From assembly GCA_022559985.1 (NCBI GenBank), contig JAFJTR010000058.1, positions 62,001-126,000 on the forward strand: a stretch of DNA of 64,000 bases, read 5' to 3'. Every line of letters begins with the position of its first letter. Within the stretch, counting starts at the first letter, position 1. The stretch comes from Parastagonospora avenae f. sp. tritici 18332-5 (taxonomy: Eukaryota; Ascomycota; Dothideomycetes; Pleosporales; Phaeosphaeriaceae). The notes beneath the pieces are model-generated. The model saw only the letters and a program-made list of their open reading frames with translations, had not been told where the DNA came from and did no database searches. Positions 9,528-21,555 of the stretch are shown here, piece after piece. The position numbers and the translations under genes were made by a program.

Positions 9528-11363
9528 ATGGGTCGCACCGTAGATGTCTCGAGCAATGTCGCGGCTACGACTATCATCCAAACCAATGACGAATTGAAAC
9601 AAAGGCCCAAGAAATGGTATTTCTATCTCTGGGACACGCTGGACAAGCCCAAGGAAGAACGCTGGTTCATGTTTAAGCTTGATGCCGCGTTGCTTACGTT
9701 TGCTTCCCTCGGTATGATCCGCTCGTAGCCAAGTAGTCTCACCCTATACTAATACAATCAGGCTACTTCATCAAGTACCTCGACCAGTCCAACATCAACA
9801 GCGCTTTTGTGTCTGGAATGTATGTTGCCGCCATGAATACACTAATCGGACACTGATGCTTTTATAGGAAAGAAGATCTGGGTCTATACGGTAACGAGTT
9901 GAACTACATGCAAACCTGCTGGACTGTCGGCTATGTCATTGGTCAAATACCAAGCAACATTATTCTTACTCGCGTTAAACCTTCGATCTGGATTCCGGCT
10001 ATGGAGGTAAGGTTTTACGTGTCACGAGAGAGGGAAATACTAACATCTGAAGTTGACATGGGCTGTCCTGACCTTTTGCCTCGCAAAGGCAAATAATGCG
10101 GAGACAATATATGCTATACGCTTTCTCGTTGGTACGATGTCATCTCTACAGCTTAGGGAGTAAGAAACCAACAATTCTTTTTAGGTTTAGCTGAAAGCAC
10201 ATTTTATCCCGGCATGCAGGTGAGTGCTCGCATTGATAACGTTAGATCTGACGGCCAAGAAGGATCTTATTAATTTTTCCAGTACATCATCGGCTCATGG
10301 TATCGAAAAGAAGAACTCGCCAAACGCTCGTGCATCTTCCATACGAGTAGTGCCATTGCTACTATGTTCTCTGGGTACCTCATGGCAGGTGCATACAAGC
10401 TTAACGGTAAAGGTGGCCTCAGAGGTTGGCAATGGCTCTTTGTCGTCGACGGTGTCATCTCGCTACCCATCGCTCTACTTGGCTTCCTCGTCCTCCCCGA
10501 TTTACCAGACACTTCGAAGCCCTTTTACTTGACCAAGGAAGAACTAGCTTTTGCTCAAAAGCGCATGCAACTCGAGGGGCGAGAAAAACGACAGCCATAC
10601 ACCAAAGCCAAATTCCGCAAGATCTTCACCAGCTGGCATATATACGCGCTTGTTCCGCTGTATATCTTCTTCAACAATGGCAGCTCAGGCAGTCAGCCGG
10701 TATTCCAGCAGTATTTGAAGGCGAGCAAGAACCCGAAGTACTCCGTTGGCCAGATCAACACGTACCCGACGGCAACAAATGCTGTGCAGGTAGTGACTAC
10801 TCTGATGTATGCTTGGACGAGCGACAGCATTCTCAAGGGCTCGAGATGGCCGCCACTTATTTTTGGTGGGTGCATGAACATCTTATGCTCCACAAGTCTA
10901 GCCATCTGGAACATTCCGAAACAATGGAAGTGGGCATGCTATATTCTCTCTGGATTTGGAGGTGGTCTATCTGGCATATGCATGGCGTAAGTATAATCTA
11001 CACTTTCTGTTGCCTTCAAAGCTAATGCGTCTCAGCTGGGCACATGAGATTTGTACCCACGATAATGAGGAACGTGCCATCGTCATTGCCTCCATGAATG
11101 AGATGGCGTATGTCGTGCAGGCCTGGTTACCACTCATTGTTTGGCAGCAGGTGGACGCGCCGCACTATCGCAAGGGATTCATTACTGTCACGTTCTTGAG
11201 CTTTGCGCTCATCGTTACGGCGATTGTGACCCGGGTACTACATGGGCGGGAGCTCGCAAAAGAGCGAAGCGACCAAGAGATCGCTTTTCATCGGAGCAGC
11301 TCCAGTGAGGATAGTAGCGAGATTGTTGGGACAGGCAATCTAGATAACAAGCTTCGAGTCTAG
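9528..11363 (+). CDS. MFS transporter of the Dal5/anion:cation symporter family
   Basis: Seven exons (9528-9711, 9762-9819, 9868-10006, 10053-10131, 10185-10219, 10283-10986, 11036-11363) give 508 residues. The N-terminus (WDTLDKPKEERWFMFKLDAALLTF) and YIKYLDQSNINSAFVSGMKEDL-like segment are hallmarks of the allantoate/vitamin/cysteine permease group (Dal5, Tna1, Yct1, Seo1). Twelve hydrophobic spans are visible, among them GLAESTFYPGM in the fourth, GWQWLFVVDGVISLPIA, a Pro-rich loop near VLPDLPDTS, and WAHEICTHDNEERAIVI late in the protein. This group imports small organic anions across the plasma membrane. Placed after a TauD dioxygenase and an FMO, it may import the sulfonate or related substrate, by analogy with yeast Yct1/Seo1. 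Confidence 0.92.
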
Positions 11364-11970
11364 AGATAGCATATGGTGTATACTAGAAGCTGCACCTGTC
11401 ACATGGGATGGGAGAAGGGGCATCGACCACCCGTCCATTTACACGGTAGCTTCCACCCTAGATAGAAAAACATCTGTCAGATACGTCGCGTACTAAAGGA
11501 CCAGTTGCTGTCAGATAGCAGTTGTCGCGCGTTACTGTCCTTACTAATTATTAGGGATAGTCGGGTGACACAAAGCTCGGCTGTAACCACACAAAGAGAA
11601 ACAGAATACGTGACAGAACGACAGAACGATAGAACAATGAACATGATCAACATCACATCACTACCATCTCATCATACAATCTGACACTATCATAAATGCA
11701 ATTAAATCTCTCGTAGTCCTTGACGGCTTTCAGTACCTGTCCGATCACTATGACTATGAGTAACAAGAGCACAAATGTGGAGCAATTGCATACCTAGATA
11801 CCTCTCACTCACTTCGATTCCTTTTCACCATCGATCTTTCATCCATTCACGTTCGGCGGCGACTAGCGCCTTGGCCGCAATCGATCCTACCTTGCTTGCT
11901 GCAATTCGATCCAGCCTCTTTTCATAAAGCTTTCCCCAACTCACGCGCGACCACTTCTAATCAACCAGCC
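11364..11970. other. Intergenic
   Basis: 607 bp. A short imperfect repeat of acagaacgA units occurs at about 11598-11638. An upstream in-frame ATG (11896) precedes the chosen start of the next gene. Confidence 0.5.
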
Positions 11971-12657
11971 ATGGAAGCCCAATCTACTTTCCGTTTTCTC
12001 GACCTCCCCGCAGAGCTCCGAATAAAAGTCTACAATGCTATCAACATGAACAACGCAGTACCAATGTCCATGTTCAAAGGCCTGTACTGGTCGTGCCGCC
12101 AAGTAAAAGACGAGATGCACTACGAGTGTACCCAGAAGATGGAAAGCATGGTGACGGCAGCCGCCACTTCTGGAGCTTTGCATCTCGACTTGACACTCTA
12201 TGGCGACTTCGAAGCGGTACGCGAGGTCGTAGTCGGACTGGATGCCGCCGTCTTCGACAGGAAAGGACCCATCGACCATATGCCTATTGTCCGCTTAGCC
12301 GAGCTCCCGCTCGAAGTTCTCGGTATCGTCATCTCCGACCAAGCCACTACGATATCAAGCGTACAGCGTAGAATCCTGAGATTCGTCAAACATTGTTGTC
12401 TCGGTATATCGCACAGCTCCGCTGTGCGAGTACCTACCTTACAATTTGAGGACTCAAATGCGGTGCGAACGGCGGGGGCGAAATTAAAGATCTACCGTCT
12501 CGAGGATGCTAAGAATTGGGATGTGGTTGCAGAGCATGAACTCGTATCAGGTCGTTTGTTGCTGAGTGGAGCAACTATAACTCGACGAACAAATTCTCTG
12601 GAATTGAGAGAGCGGTTGCAGAAGGAGATACTAGAGCGAAATCCGCAGTTTGAATAG
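11971..12657 (+). CDS. F-box-like ('LPAELR') protein, 228 aa
   Basis: Single-exon gene. The start at 11971 (accATGg) was preferred because FRFLDLPAELRIKVYNAI then sits at residues about 6-23, as in the family; an in-frame ATG at 11896 would add 25 residues. After the F-box-like helix the protein has CRQVKDEMHYECTQKM, corresponding to the 'LTCRQIRxEAxxxY' helix of these fungal proteins, then about 150 residues of mixed alpha/beta with no named domain. Such proteins are abundant in Pezizomycotina, are mostly uncharacterised, and may be Skp1-binding adaptors. It is a different protein from the left-edge member of the same broad class. Confidence 0.8.
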   Translation: MEAQSTFRFLDLPAELRIKVYNAINMNNAVPMSMFKGLYWSCRQVKDEMHYECTQKMESMVTAAATSGALHLDLTLYGDFEAVREVVVGLDAAVFDRKGPIDHMPIVRLAELPLEVLGIVISDQATTISSVQRRILRFVKHCCLGISHSSAVRVPTLQFEDSNAVRTAGAKLKIYRLEDAKNWDVVAEHELVSGRLLLSGATITRRTNSLELRERLQKEILERNPQFE

Positions 12658-13734
12658 AACGGCCGTGACAACAGATCTACGGCTGGAGTCTGGGGCTCGC
12701 CTAGATCTGAACTGGGAGATCGATAGATGCTTTATGGACTAGAGATGCATCCAGCTTGAGCACCTTGATTCTACAGCGTCGCAGATTGGAATGACTGTCT
12801 TCATCAACGGCTACGAGCAGCATGCAGGTGGATATCGACAATGACACTCATATTCCTCCTTTCCATGTCTGTAGGTGACACATGGCGACTTGCAGAACTT
12901 CCAGCAGCGAAGGTAGCAATGCACAGTTTTGGTGGGTTCCGATCAAGGGAGTCAACCTGCACTAAAAACTGCCTTCTTCTACAGCTACCCGTGTTTGCCT
13001 TCTTGTATCTCCATCACCGACATAGCGAGACTGCATTTTCATCGATTTGGTGGCGTACACAGGCTCCACTTGCCTTGCGAGCGATACAAGAATGCCTCTT
13101 TGATAGGATGACTCGCAACAGTTTGCAGCGAACCTGACCACCAACTGCATAGTGCTCGGTTAACTTCACTCCTTGTGTGTATCACCGATGCAATCTAGTC
13201 GAGTGAGCAAAAACATGCTTTGAATACCAGAGATGTCTTTGAGGTGCGTCACTGCACATCGGAGTACCAGCTAGCCAGAAACGAGGATCGCCAGGAGGAA
13301 AGCCACCGGAACGTCAACGCCCACGTCCTAATCAATCAGCCACTGACGACAAACACTCCGCTCTGGCAGCTGCGCAGCTGAGAAAAGTTTTGAAACACGT
13401 CAAGATGCCAAGCTGCTTACCGAAATCGTGAAGTGTTGTCGATCTAACGCCTTTTCAGGCACAAAACAAGCGATCGATCTACAAGCTCCCGCTTCCTTAA
13501 TTTCCACATGGGGGACCACGCCCCAAATGTTCGATAGCGACAGAAGAACAGCCAGAGCTTTGAGGTTTGTAGCGCCTTATAGTTGATACAAGATGTGCGA
13601 AAGAGTCATGACCGCTGGTAAGATCAGCGGAATTTCACCAACTAAAGAATGTATAAACTCGCAACGGGCTGCCAGTCACGACAGTCGTTACCGTCCTCGT
13701 ATTTCGCATTTTTACCACAGCTGAGCCTTAAAAA
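12658..13734. other. Intergenic, about 1.1 kb
   Basis: No supportable gene. A TATA box at 13652-13657 precedes the mucin-like gene. Short open frames around 12841-13137 lack domain signal and splice partners. Confidence 0.5.
13652..13657 (+). promoter_or_regulatory. TATA box of the mucin-like gene
   Basis: TATAAA lies 83 bp before the ATG at 13735. Confidence 0.5.
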
Positions 13735-15188
13735 ATGGACATCGTAAGCTTAATACTACCAGGCCTCGCTAGCACAGCAACTGTGTCTCCACTACCGGGC
13801 TGCGGAGCATTGAGCGATGTCTCCAACTTGCTACGAATCGGGGACGAAGGCCTACGATACTGCTCGTCCATCCTCAGTATTGGAACTGTAGTCGATCCAG
13901 TTTACTCTACCGTAACAGCGATTCTTACAACTACGATCAGCGAGGTCACACTCACTGATATCGAGATTGTTAACACTATATTGAACGCTGGTAAATCTTA
14001 TATCACAGCGGACGAGGACATTATTGTGACGCAGACATATACTGAGTGAGTACTTCTCTTCTATCTGGGAAGACGGCATGCTGATTGTCGCAGTACATCG
14101 GTTGCGTTGGCATGTCCGACACCGGGTGGCAATGCACCAGCAGGCCGACGAGGACTTGATGTGTTGTGGCACCATCCAAAGAAAACTTCGGCACATCACC
14201 CAGTAACGACACCAGCAGAATACGGGAATGGATGTGGTCACGAACAGCCTTCGAAGTCGCGCAGCAAATGGACATATCCACCGAGCTCCGCGAATCACCC
14301 TAAACCATCGTCAAAGTATCCTTGGAACAGGCCATCGTCGAAGCATCAGCCTGCACCGTCGTCTAGGAGAGGTGACGCCAGCTCTTCAACGCAGTATATG
14401 TCGCAAAGCACGGCGATATCTTCTTCCAGCAGTGTTCAGTCGTCGAGCGTGGCTTCGTCTACCAGCAGCTCATCGTCGTTGAGCAGCGTCGCTTCATCGC
14501 CCACCACATCCACCAACAGCGAGGTATCGAGCCTCCCTGGATCTTCAACTAGTGCCGAGTCATCAAGCATTACCACAGCCTCCCCAACCCCAGACACACC
14601 TACACCTACGCCTACGCCCATGCCCACCTCCAACCTTCTCTCTTCCCCCTCTCCCACGCCAACACCAATACCAATATCCTCACCTCCCCCATCTCCATCC
14701 TGTTCCACCGCGCCCGCCGCCCTCGTATATTTCGCCTGCGACGTCGTCTCCGCCGCATGTGAATGCCTGTCCCTGACGTCCGCGACACCTACATCGACTG
14801 TAACGACCGCGTTCGTTATCTCCAGCGTGCTCGAGGCGCTGAACAGTGTTACTATTACTGTGCAATCGCTCGTCACTGTCACCGTAAGCCCCTCATCTCT
14901 CCCCTATCACTATATCCTTGTGCTAAAGACATGTGTCCGCAGGTACCGGCGGTGTTTGATACGACGACGCGGACTCTCACGCAGGAAGCGTTTACTACCA
15001 CGACGGTCACGGAGTGTCCGTGTCCGAGTCCGACGCCGGATTTGTGTGGGCGGAGGGAGGATTTCATGTGTGTGGATTTCGGGAGCGATACGGAGAACTG
15101 TGGGGGATGTGGGAGGCAGTGTGGTGCTGGTGCGTGTGAGCAAGGGATGTGTCTGGGTTTGAGGATGAGGGGGGTGGGACGGTGGTGA
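13735..15188 (+). CDS. Ser/Thr/Pro-rich mucin-like secreted protein with C-terminal Cys module
   Basis: Three exons (13735-14045, 14094-14883, 14943-15188; introns 48 and 59 nt) give 448 residues. The first 100 residues are Thr/Ile/Val-rich with a short hydrophobic start (MDIVSLILPGLAS), a weak signal sequence. The centre (about 190-310) is a Ser-rich tract (SSSSSVQSSSVASSTSSSSS) passing into TPTPTPTP and PPPSPS runs, typical of heavily O-mannosylated stalks. The C-terminal exon carries a compact Cys-rich module, TDLCG-like then NCGGCGRQCGAGACEQGMC. This resembles the short NCGxCGxxC repeats of many fungal cell-wall and Stig1-like proteins. The likely role is in the wall or extracellular matrix. 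No catalytic domain is visible. Confidence 0.75.
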
Positions 15189-16343
15189 TGCAGAGGGGAG
15201 TGAGATGTATTGATGCAAGGGATGAGTTACTGATGCCATGATGTGCTACCATGGCGACTTTCATTGTTGCTGGATGATTCAATGCTGCGGACTTGAACGT
15301 GGTCAGTGAACAGGGACATCCCATAGCCTGACGCCATGTACAATGTCACTATCTTTCGATGTCGGCGGGAAGGCTCGGTGTACCTATGGCTTCAGATTAT
15401 TGCATGGGCTGCCTGCTGGTAAACCCTGGTTGCTTATCTTTCTTTGTAACTGAGAACACGCGTCTGTGTCCGTTGCATCTGACATGGGTGGAATAGTACA
15501 TCAATCGTTGCAACGTCGGAGTCATCTCGCGACTCGCATGTGAAATAATTCAAGTATATTGACACCGGAGCTCAAGTCTAGACAAAACGTCCACTTGACC
15601 GCCTACGCAAGTAGACTCACACTTGAATTAGTCTACATACAACAACTCCACGCGCTTACATGTATGCGAACACGGCGAGGTGTGGTCTAGAGTGTGCTAG
15701 ACCGTTAGACATATGCGACAAAAAGGCCATTTTAACGCCACTAAACCCCGACACTTACCTATTTCACCGACGATGCCCAGCTCACCGCACAGCCTTACAG
15801 CGTGTAGAGAAAAAAAGGCACCGACACGGCATGAATCGCAACTCCGTGCGTACTATACAGTAGACAGAACTAATTCAAATGCCGGGACCCACTGCGCAAT
15901 CCACCAAGGGGAATGCGCGCCGCACCCGTTCATCAGCAAGCGCGAATTTACTCGGTGCGCCATGTCCGAGTTGCAAGCCCCCACGGGTTTCGGAGAGAAA
16001 GGCCGCGTTGGTGGGAGTATGGGCACCGGGCCAAACGACTCCCGAAGGAGCCGCGTGCAAGGTGCAGCTTCCGCTGCGCGTAACGGACCGATAACCTGGC
16101 GCTGGGCGTGTTGTGGAAAATGCGTGTTTGGACGAGGTCGTGCGTTCGAGATCTACAAGTGGCTAAATAGAATGGGGGACTTCGGGATGTGGGGAGGCCA
16201 ACCGCGGAAGGGTTTTCTTGCATGTCTCGCCGACTATTCCCGGATTTTGTTTTGCGAGGACGTTGGCACCGCGTCGAGGCCACGCAATCGAGATCATCAG
16301 GAACCCAGGCTCCAAGGCACCCAATTTTTTCCCTGGTTTTGCT
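15189..16343. other. Convergent intergenic, about 1.15 kb
   Basis: It lies between the stop of the mucin-like gene and the stop of the Zn2Cys6 regulator. A cluster of short tctaga/gtctac-type words occurs at about 15575-15710 (tggtctagagtgtgctagacc is partly palindromic). A 231-codon plus-strand open frame at 15713-16408 has no domain signal and overlaps the regulator's 3' end, so it is not called. Confidence 0.5.
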
Positions 16344-18921
16344 TTAGCCAAGCCTGTCTTTGCCTTTGCCCCTCCCGTCCAGACTCAAGCCTCCCCATGC
16401 CGAGATGATCGAGTCCATTCTTGTGCCTTCCCCATCGACGGTCGCTTTCCGCGTGTCCACGATGTACTGGGAACTGACTAAGTTAGCTGCATTCCGGGTC
16501 CACTCTTCGCTCATGTAGTGGTCAAGTGCGCTTTGCACATCGTCCGGTAGTTGTAGGCCAATTGTTTGACACTTTTGTGTAAGCTGCCTGAGGAGCGGTT
16601 GTGCATAGTAGCTGAAGCTTGACAGAGCGCAGAGAGCGCGAAGGCACACCAGTACGCCTTGATAGGGCTCGCTCCTTCCCGCACCCCTTGGATCGGGATA
16701 CTTTTGCGCAATCTCGTCTAGGCTGCCCAGGCTTGCCACAGTGATGGGGTGAAGAACAATGAGGATCGCGGTGCCCCAGCAGTGTCGCCGTTCATGGAGC
16801 GCTAGTAGCCGCCGTAATTCAAGTAATGAGGTTGATGTCACAGAACGCGCGCGGGCGAGATATGAATCATGGTTGTGACAGGAAATGCCGTGATCGAGGA
16901 CTGGTTGAAAAAGGTTGATGATGTTTACGTGGTACATCATACTATACAGTCAGTACAGATGAACTCGAAAGATTGAGGCGGTATACGTACGCGCAAAGTA
17001 TGTTTACTTTTGAACAATCTTGATCGGGATTAAGACTGGCTGGCCTAGTATGCCACCAGGATGTTAAACGAGCGTAGCAAGCTTCAATCAATTCGGGATG
17101 CCGTGCGTGGTCCTCAGCTGCGATGTAGCTCCTTATCGCAGCAACGCAGTCGAGTATGATAATATGCTTAGCGCATTCTGACCGAAATAGTGCTGTATAC
17201 CATAAGCGCTACCCAAATGTCGAGCTGCACACGCAACTTACCTTCAGCATCAGGCTTATGTTGGTAGGGCATGGCGACTGCTGGAACGCTCTGTATTATG
17301 ACTGGAAAAGAATACGTGAATGACATGTTCCTGATTTGTGTCAGTCACATCTGACAGTGGGTCTGATGCAAGATTTGTGGCTTACAGTTGAAAGTTGAAT
17401 AGTGCCCATGCTGTGACCGCTCGTACGACGTCCCATTTTCTTTCTGGTACAGAAGGAGAATTGTGTTCGGCATACTGGGAGTATTCGCTGAACAACCCTA
17501 ATTCCTCGCTCATTCGGCACGCCTCTGTGAGGAATACATGGCCTGACTTGTCACGACCGACTTTTCCAAGGAACAGATCTAGTTGTTCGTCAGTGAAATT
17601 GTAAGAGGCAAGAAAGTGGGTCAACGTGGATCCAGTGAAGGCCATAGGGGTGCTAGGCGACACGTTTTGACAAGGTAGAATGGTCGCAAATTGGTGCTGC
17701 TTACATAGACATATTGCAGCCTGTATCCTGGTCAGGCTACTGGTGCCAGCTTCAACATCCCATAGATGTGCAGCTTCAGCGTAGAAGGCTGTTGCAATCG
17801 ACTTCTCTGAGAAGGGCTTCGCTCTATCCTTGACCACCGGGGAAGTTGACTGTCTACAGTAAGTAAATGGACTGACAATCCTTGCCCTTGAGCCTCAGAA
17901 CAAGAAAAGGAAGCGTAGGGGAACGTACGCAAGCTGTAGCTAGCACAGCATTGACCAACAGCTTCGAGCAGAAGTGCGAGCGGCCGCTCGCCATATCGTC
18001 AAGGAACGCATCTCGATCAAGGTAGTGGTAGTAACAGTACTCGCGCGTTGTCCACGTAGATAGTATCGAGATGAGGAGATTAGTATCAGTTGTGGCGTTC
18101 GTCCAGTTCCTAGCTGACGCCAGCCTTGGGTCTACCGGAGCCTCATCTACGACATCGTGGCTCTCAACAGAGGACGTCGGATGTAAGATGGCGTCTATCG
18201 AGGTAGGACGTGGGTGTGTGCCTTGGCTGTCTGAGCTGAAGTTGGTCAAAAGTGGTCGTGGGGGGATGCTCACGCTTACTTACCGTGCTGAGACGTCTAT
18301 GTCAGTATCGTATCTTCGACGTTGCGGCGGCGGTCCTTCCATATGCATGTGCATCATGCCTGGATAGGGCAGGCTGTGCGAGTTCAGGTTGCTGTTAGGA
18401 GAGTCCAGAGCAATGCGGATTGGAGGTAGAGTGACGGACTTTCCCATGTCGGGCTGATATGGAGAGGGTGGTGGGTAAGGGCTCTGTCGACTAGGTGGGT
18501 CGCCATGTCGCACAAAGTCCGCCAGCTCCCGGATGCGCGATGAAGGGGAGGTGTCGGCTGAATTCGATCTGATGCGTCGAAATATCTCCATGGCCTCCTG
18601 CTCAGGCCGCAGCCGTAGGAAGTCGTAGAGTTGGCGCAGGTTGGACAGCTCTCCTTGCATTTCTTCATTTTTCCTCTTCATGGCCTGAGACGGCTTCTCG
18701 TTTGGGCCCAGCTCGTACACACATTCCGTGTCTTTTTGCGAACAGCATGTGCAGACCGGACGGCTGCCGTCGCATTTTGACTTTCGTTTTCGGCAGGCAA
18801 CACAGGCTCCCAGGGTCACGGTCCTCTTCGGCTTCTGTGTCAGTACAGGCCTGGTCTGCGGCTGCTGTGGAGGTGCTTCTTCGTCCAGAGGGGCAGGCTG
18901 CAGCGCGCGGAAGTTGGCCAT
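16344..18921 (-). CDS. Zn2Cys6 transcription factor with fungal-specific TF domain
   Basis: Six exons (complement of 18284-18921, 17929-18235, 17386-17849, 17242-17330, 16991-17192, 16344-16941) give 765 residues. The binuclear cluster C-x2-C-x6-C-x6-C-x2-C-x6-C is at about residues 40-67 (CVACRKRKSKC...C). A linker and a Pro-rich region follow, then the regulatory domain with YCYYHYLDRDAFLDDM, SKLLVNAVLATA, AEAAHLWDVEAG, TRIQAAICL and LTEACRMSEELGL, the order found in NirA-like regulators. It is nuclear and sequence-specific; the target is unknown. An in-frame ATG at 18939 would add six residues. The same-strand SDR gene about 1.3 kb upstream is a possible but unproven target. Confidence 0.9.
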
Positions 18922-20201
18922 GGTGTGGAGGTGGCTCAAGATGCGGCTGTCAGAGTGCAGGTGGAGCTACGAGGACAATGGTGTAGAAGACATCGGCACG
19001 CCCAAAGTTGCCAGAGATGCCGCACGAGTCAGCGGCGAGATATGATAATACTACCGAGCATGGGTGTAGCGCATCATAATGCAGGTCAAGAAAGCGGAGC
19101 GGACAGGAATTTTCTTTGGGGAAAGCAAGGCGCGGGTAGAGGCAGGCAGAGGGACTCAGGCCGCCATGGCACAGGGATGGTGAGGCGAGAATCGACGGAC
19201 CCACGACGGGAGCACTTCGCCGGGATTTGGGCCGTTGTGCATCGATTGCACGAAGACAATTCCAAAGATCTGACGACAACATGCTTTGCTTGTGAAGGAG
19301 ACCTTGCTGCGACGTATCGGATCTCTGCGATCCATCACTCCGCGGAAAGTAGCGCAACAGACGCTGCCGAATCCTCCTCAGCGCCCCATCGATTGATTCG
19401 CTCCGGGACGGACTCCGCTGGAGCAAACTGGCGAGACTATCCAGGTTCAAGCATCAAGCAGGCCGACAGCCGCCCGTTAAGCGACCCATACAGTGGACCT
19501 ACCGTTCGCATACATGCAGCCGTATCACCCTCTGGTAGCCCATTGCAACATGGCTGTGCTGTCCCTGGCGTGGTGGCGAGAACAGAAATTTCAGGAGCAG
19601 CGCCCATTGCATCCGTTGCAAGCACACATCATCTAGCTGAAGCCGTCTTGTAAACCCAGGCTGCGATCGTCCCCGGTTAGCATTGCGATGTGGTCGCCTC
19701 TTCCATAGTAGTCTGCTGCCGATATGCCACTACCTCCAAGTAGACTACTCCACACCGGAAGTAAAGGCCGCGGAATTTAGCAGAGAACTACTGCTCCGGA
19801 GAATGCGTATTGGTGGAGGGAGCCTCACTCGGTGCCCGCTCCGAGCATGAGCCCGAAACATACATGAAGCGCCCCTCAGTGCCTCCGATGCACGTCTCCA
19901 AGCTCTTTTAAGCCTGTCGAGAACACCAGTTTGCCAGTGTACAGTAGAGTAGTTTGATGGGGTTGTCTAAGTTATGTGGGTTGTGAATCCACCCTGATGG
20001 CTGTCATATTATTATGTCGGTATATCAGCCGCGGCGTATTCATGAGATGCCCTGGATTTGACGTGCATGCGTCATGTTGTATACACTCGTCCTATAGCCT
20101 GGTAAATTCTGCCGAGTAGCCCGTATACCTAGTGTATTGGTAATACTATAGCTGTGCCGACCGATGAGAGTCCGAATGCACATGCAACATGTAACTTCAT
20201 C
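18922..20201. other. Intergenic, about 1.3 kb
   Basis: Regulator promoter plus SDR 3' region. A 242-codon plus-strand open frame (18925-19653) has no domain and shows a composition unlike a protein; not called. Confidence 0.5.
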
Positions 20202-21168
20202 TCAAGCTACCTCCTCCTTGGTCCACATGACCTTGCCTTGCTTACCACCATCCACATTCACTACTTGGCCGTGGACATGGCTGCTAAAATTGTGGCTTGC
20301 GAGTGACATAATCGTCATTGCAACCGCCTTGACCGGAATAGGCTCGCACAGCGCAGTCTGCCGCGATTAGCGATGGTGATCCACAAACGAATATAGCAGT
20401 TTCGCTAGGGCTAGGGGTATGCATAGCCAAGTGGCATAACACACGGGACGAAACATGAGAGGTCAATATTACCGTTGCTTGCGCCTCGAGATACCGTTGG
20501 TCGGGGTTGAGCTTGCACTCGTCGTACCAGCGATCCGTCTCGACTGGACCCGGGGCGACCACGTTGACGCGGGCACCTGGCCACACCCTCGGAGCTTCGG
20601 CCCTCAGGGACATGAGCAGTCCTCCCTGCACGGCGCTTTTAGCCAGGGAGTACTCCACGTTCGCGCGCTCGCCAAAATGGCCGCTCTCCGATCCAATGAT
20701 GATGAGGTTAGGGTGCTGGGCCAACGCGATGCCATCTTGCTTGGCCTGCCGCAGACCCTGAAACCAGGCTCGTGCTGTAAGCCAAGTTCCAGCCACGTTC
20801 ACGTTGAGCACGCGCTGCAGCTGGTCCAGAGAGGCGTCGGCGAAAGCGGCCGGTTCCAAGACGGAGAGGTCGAGTGACGCTAGGGCAATACAAACTTCAA
20901 CAGGACCATGGGTTTGGGTGGCTACCGTAAAGGCCTCTTGGATCGAGTCCTCGCTGGACACATCGCAGTAGATTCTTTGGAGCTGCGGACGTGCTGGGTC
21001 TGGTTCGTGGAACTCGTTCCTCGAGTAAGCAATGTCGAGCGATGAAACCTTCGACCCAGCTGCGAGGAAGTGATCAACTACCACCGACCCGATCAAGCCA
21101 GCACCGCCAGTTACAAGGACAGATCGGCCTTTCAGGCCGAGATCAAGATCAAGCGAGAGAGGGTTCAT
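20202..21168 (-). CDS. Short-chain dehydrogenase/reductase, 283 aa
   Basis: Two exons (complement of 20473-21168 and 20202-20357) separated by a 115-nt intron. If the intron is ignored, the frame runs into an unrelated tail ending at 20284; splicing restores the typical SDR end VVNVDGGKQGKVMWTKEE. Start chosen at MNPLSL (21168), since in-frame upstream codons add an unlikely leader. The TGGAGLIG cofactor loop is at residues 20-27, the catalytic Ser in GSESGHFG and the Tyr/Lys pair in YSLAK. VAPGPVETD follows. It should be an NAD(P)-dependent oxidoreductase. The specific substrate is unknown. Confidence 0.9.
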
Positions 21169-21555
21169 GATGGCAACGGTTGCAGCTCCGCGAGCACAGA
21201 GAGGTTGATGTTGAATACGAATGCGGGGACGGAACGACTGTCCCGCATTCGCATTTAACGTGTTGACCAGTCCCTCGCTGCTAGGACCATCAAAATGAGC
21301 TAGCAAGGGTGATTACATATATGGATATTCTACTGTCTGCGACGAAAACGAAACTACTCTTTGGCGCCAGAGAGACGGTAGCTATTATTCACCACTAATG
21401 TATGACATTTGTTAAAGAATTAAGGTTATGCATATGAAAGCGCTAGATTCCATGTCGTGCATTTAGTCTCCGGTTTATTCTCCGAAGTTGCAAGACAGCC
21501 ACAAACGCCACGAAAATGCCCAATGGAGTATTCAACAAGAGGCACGCGACACCGC
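21169..21555. other. SDR promoter and XPB 3' region
   Basis: 387 bp between same-strand genes; nothing else seen. Confidence 0.5.

Noticed and set aside
15713..16408. 231-codon plus-strand open frame
   Set aside because: No domain, irregular composition and overlap with the 3' end of the Zn2Cys6 gene on the other strand.
18925..19653. 242-codon plus-strand open frame over the regulator's promoter
   Set aside because: Overlaps the regulator's start region antisense; protein shows no recognisable pattern or splice partners.
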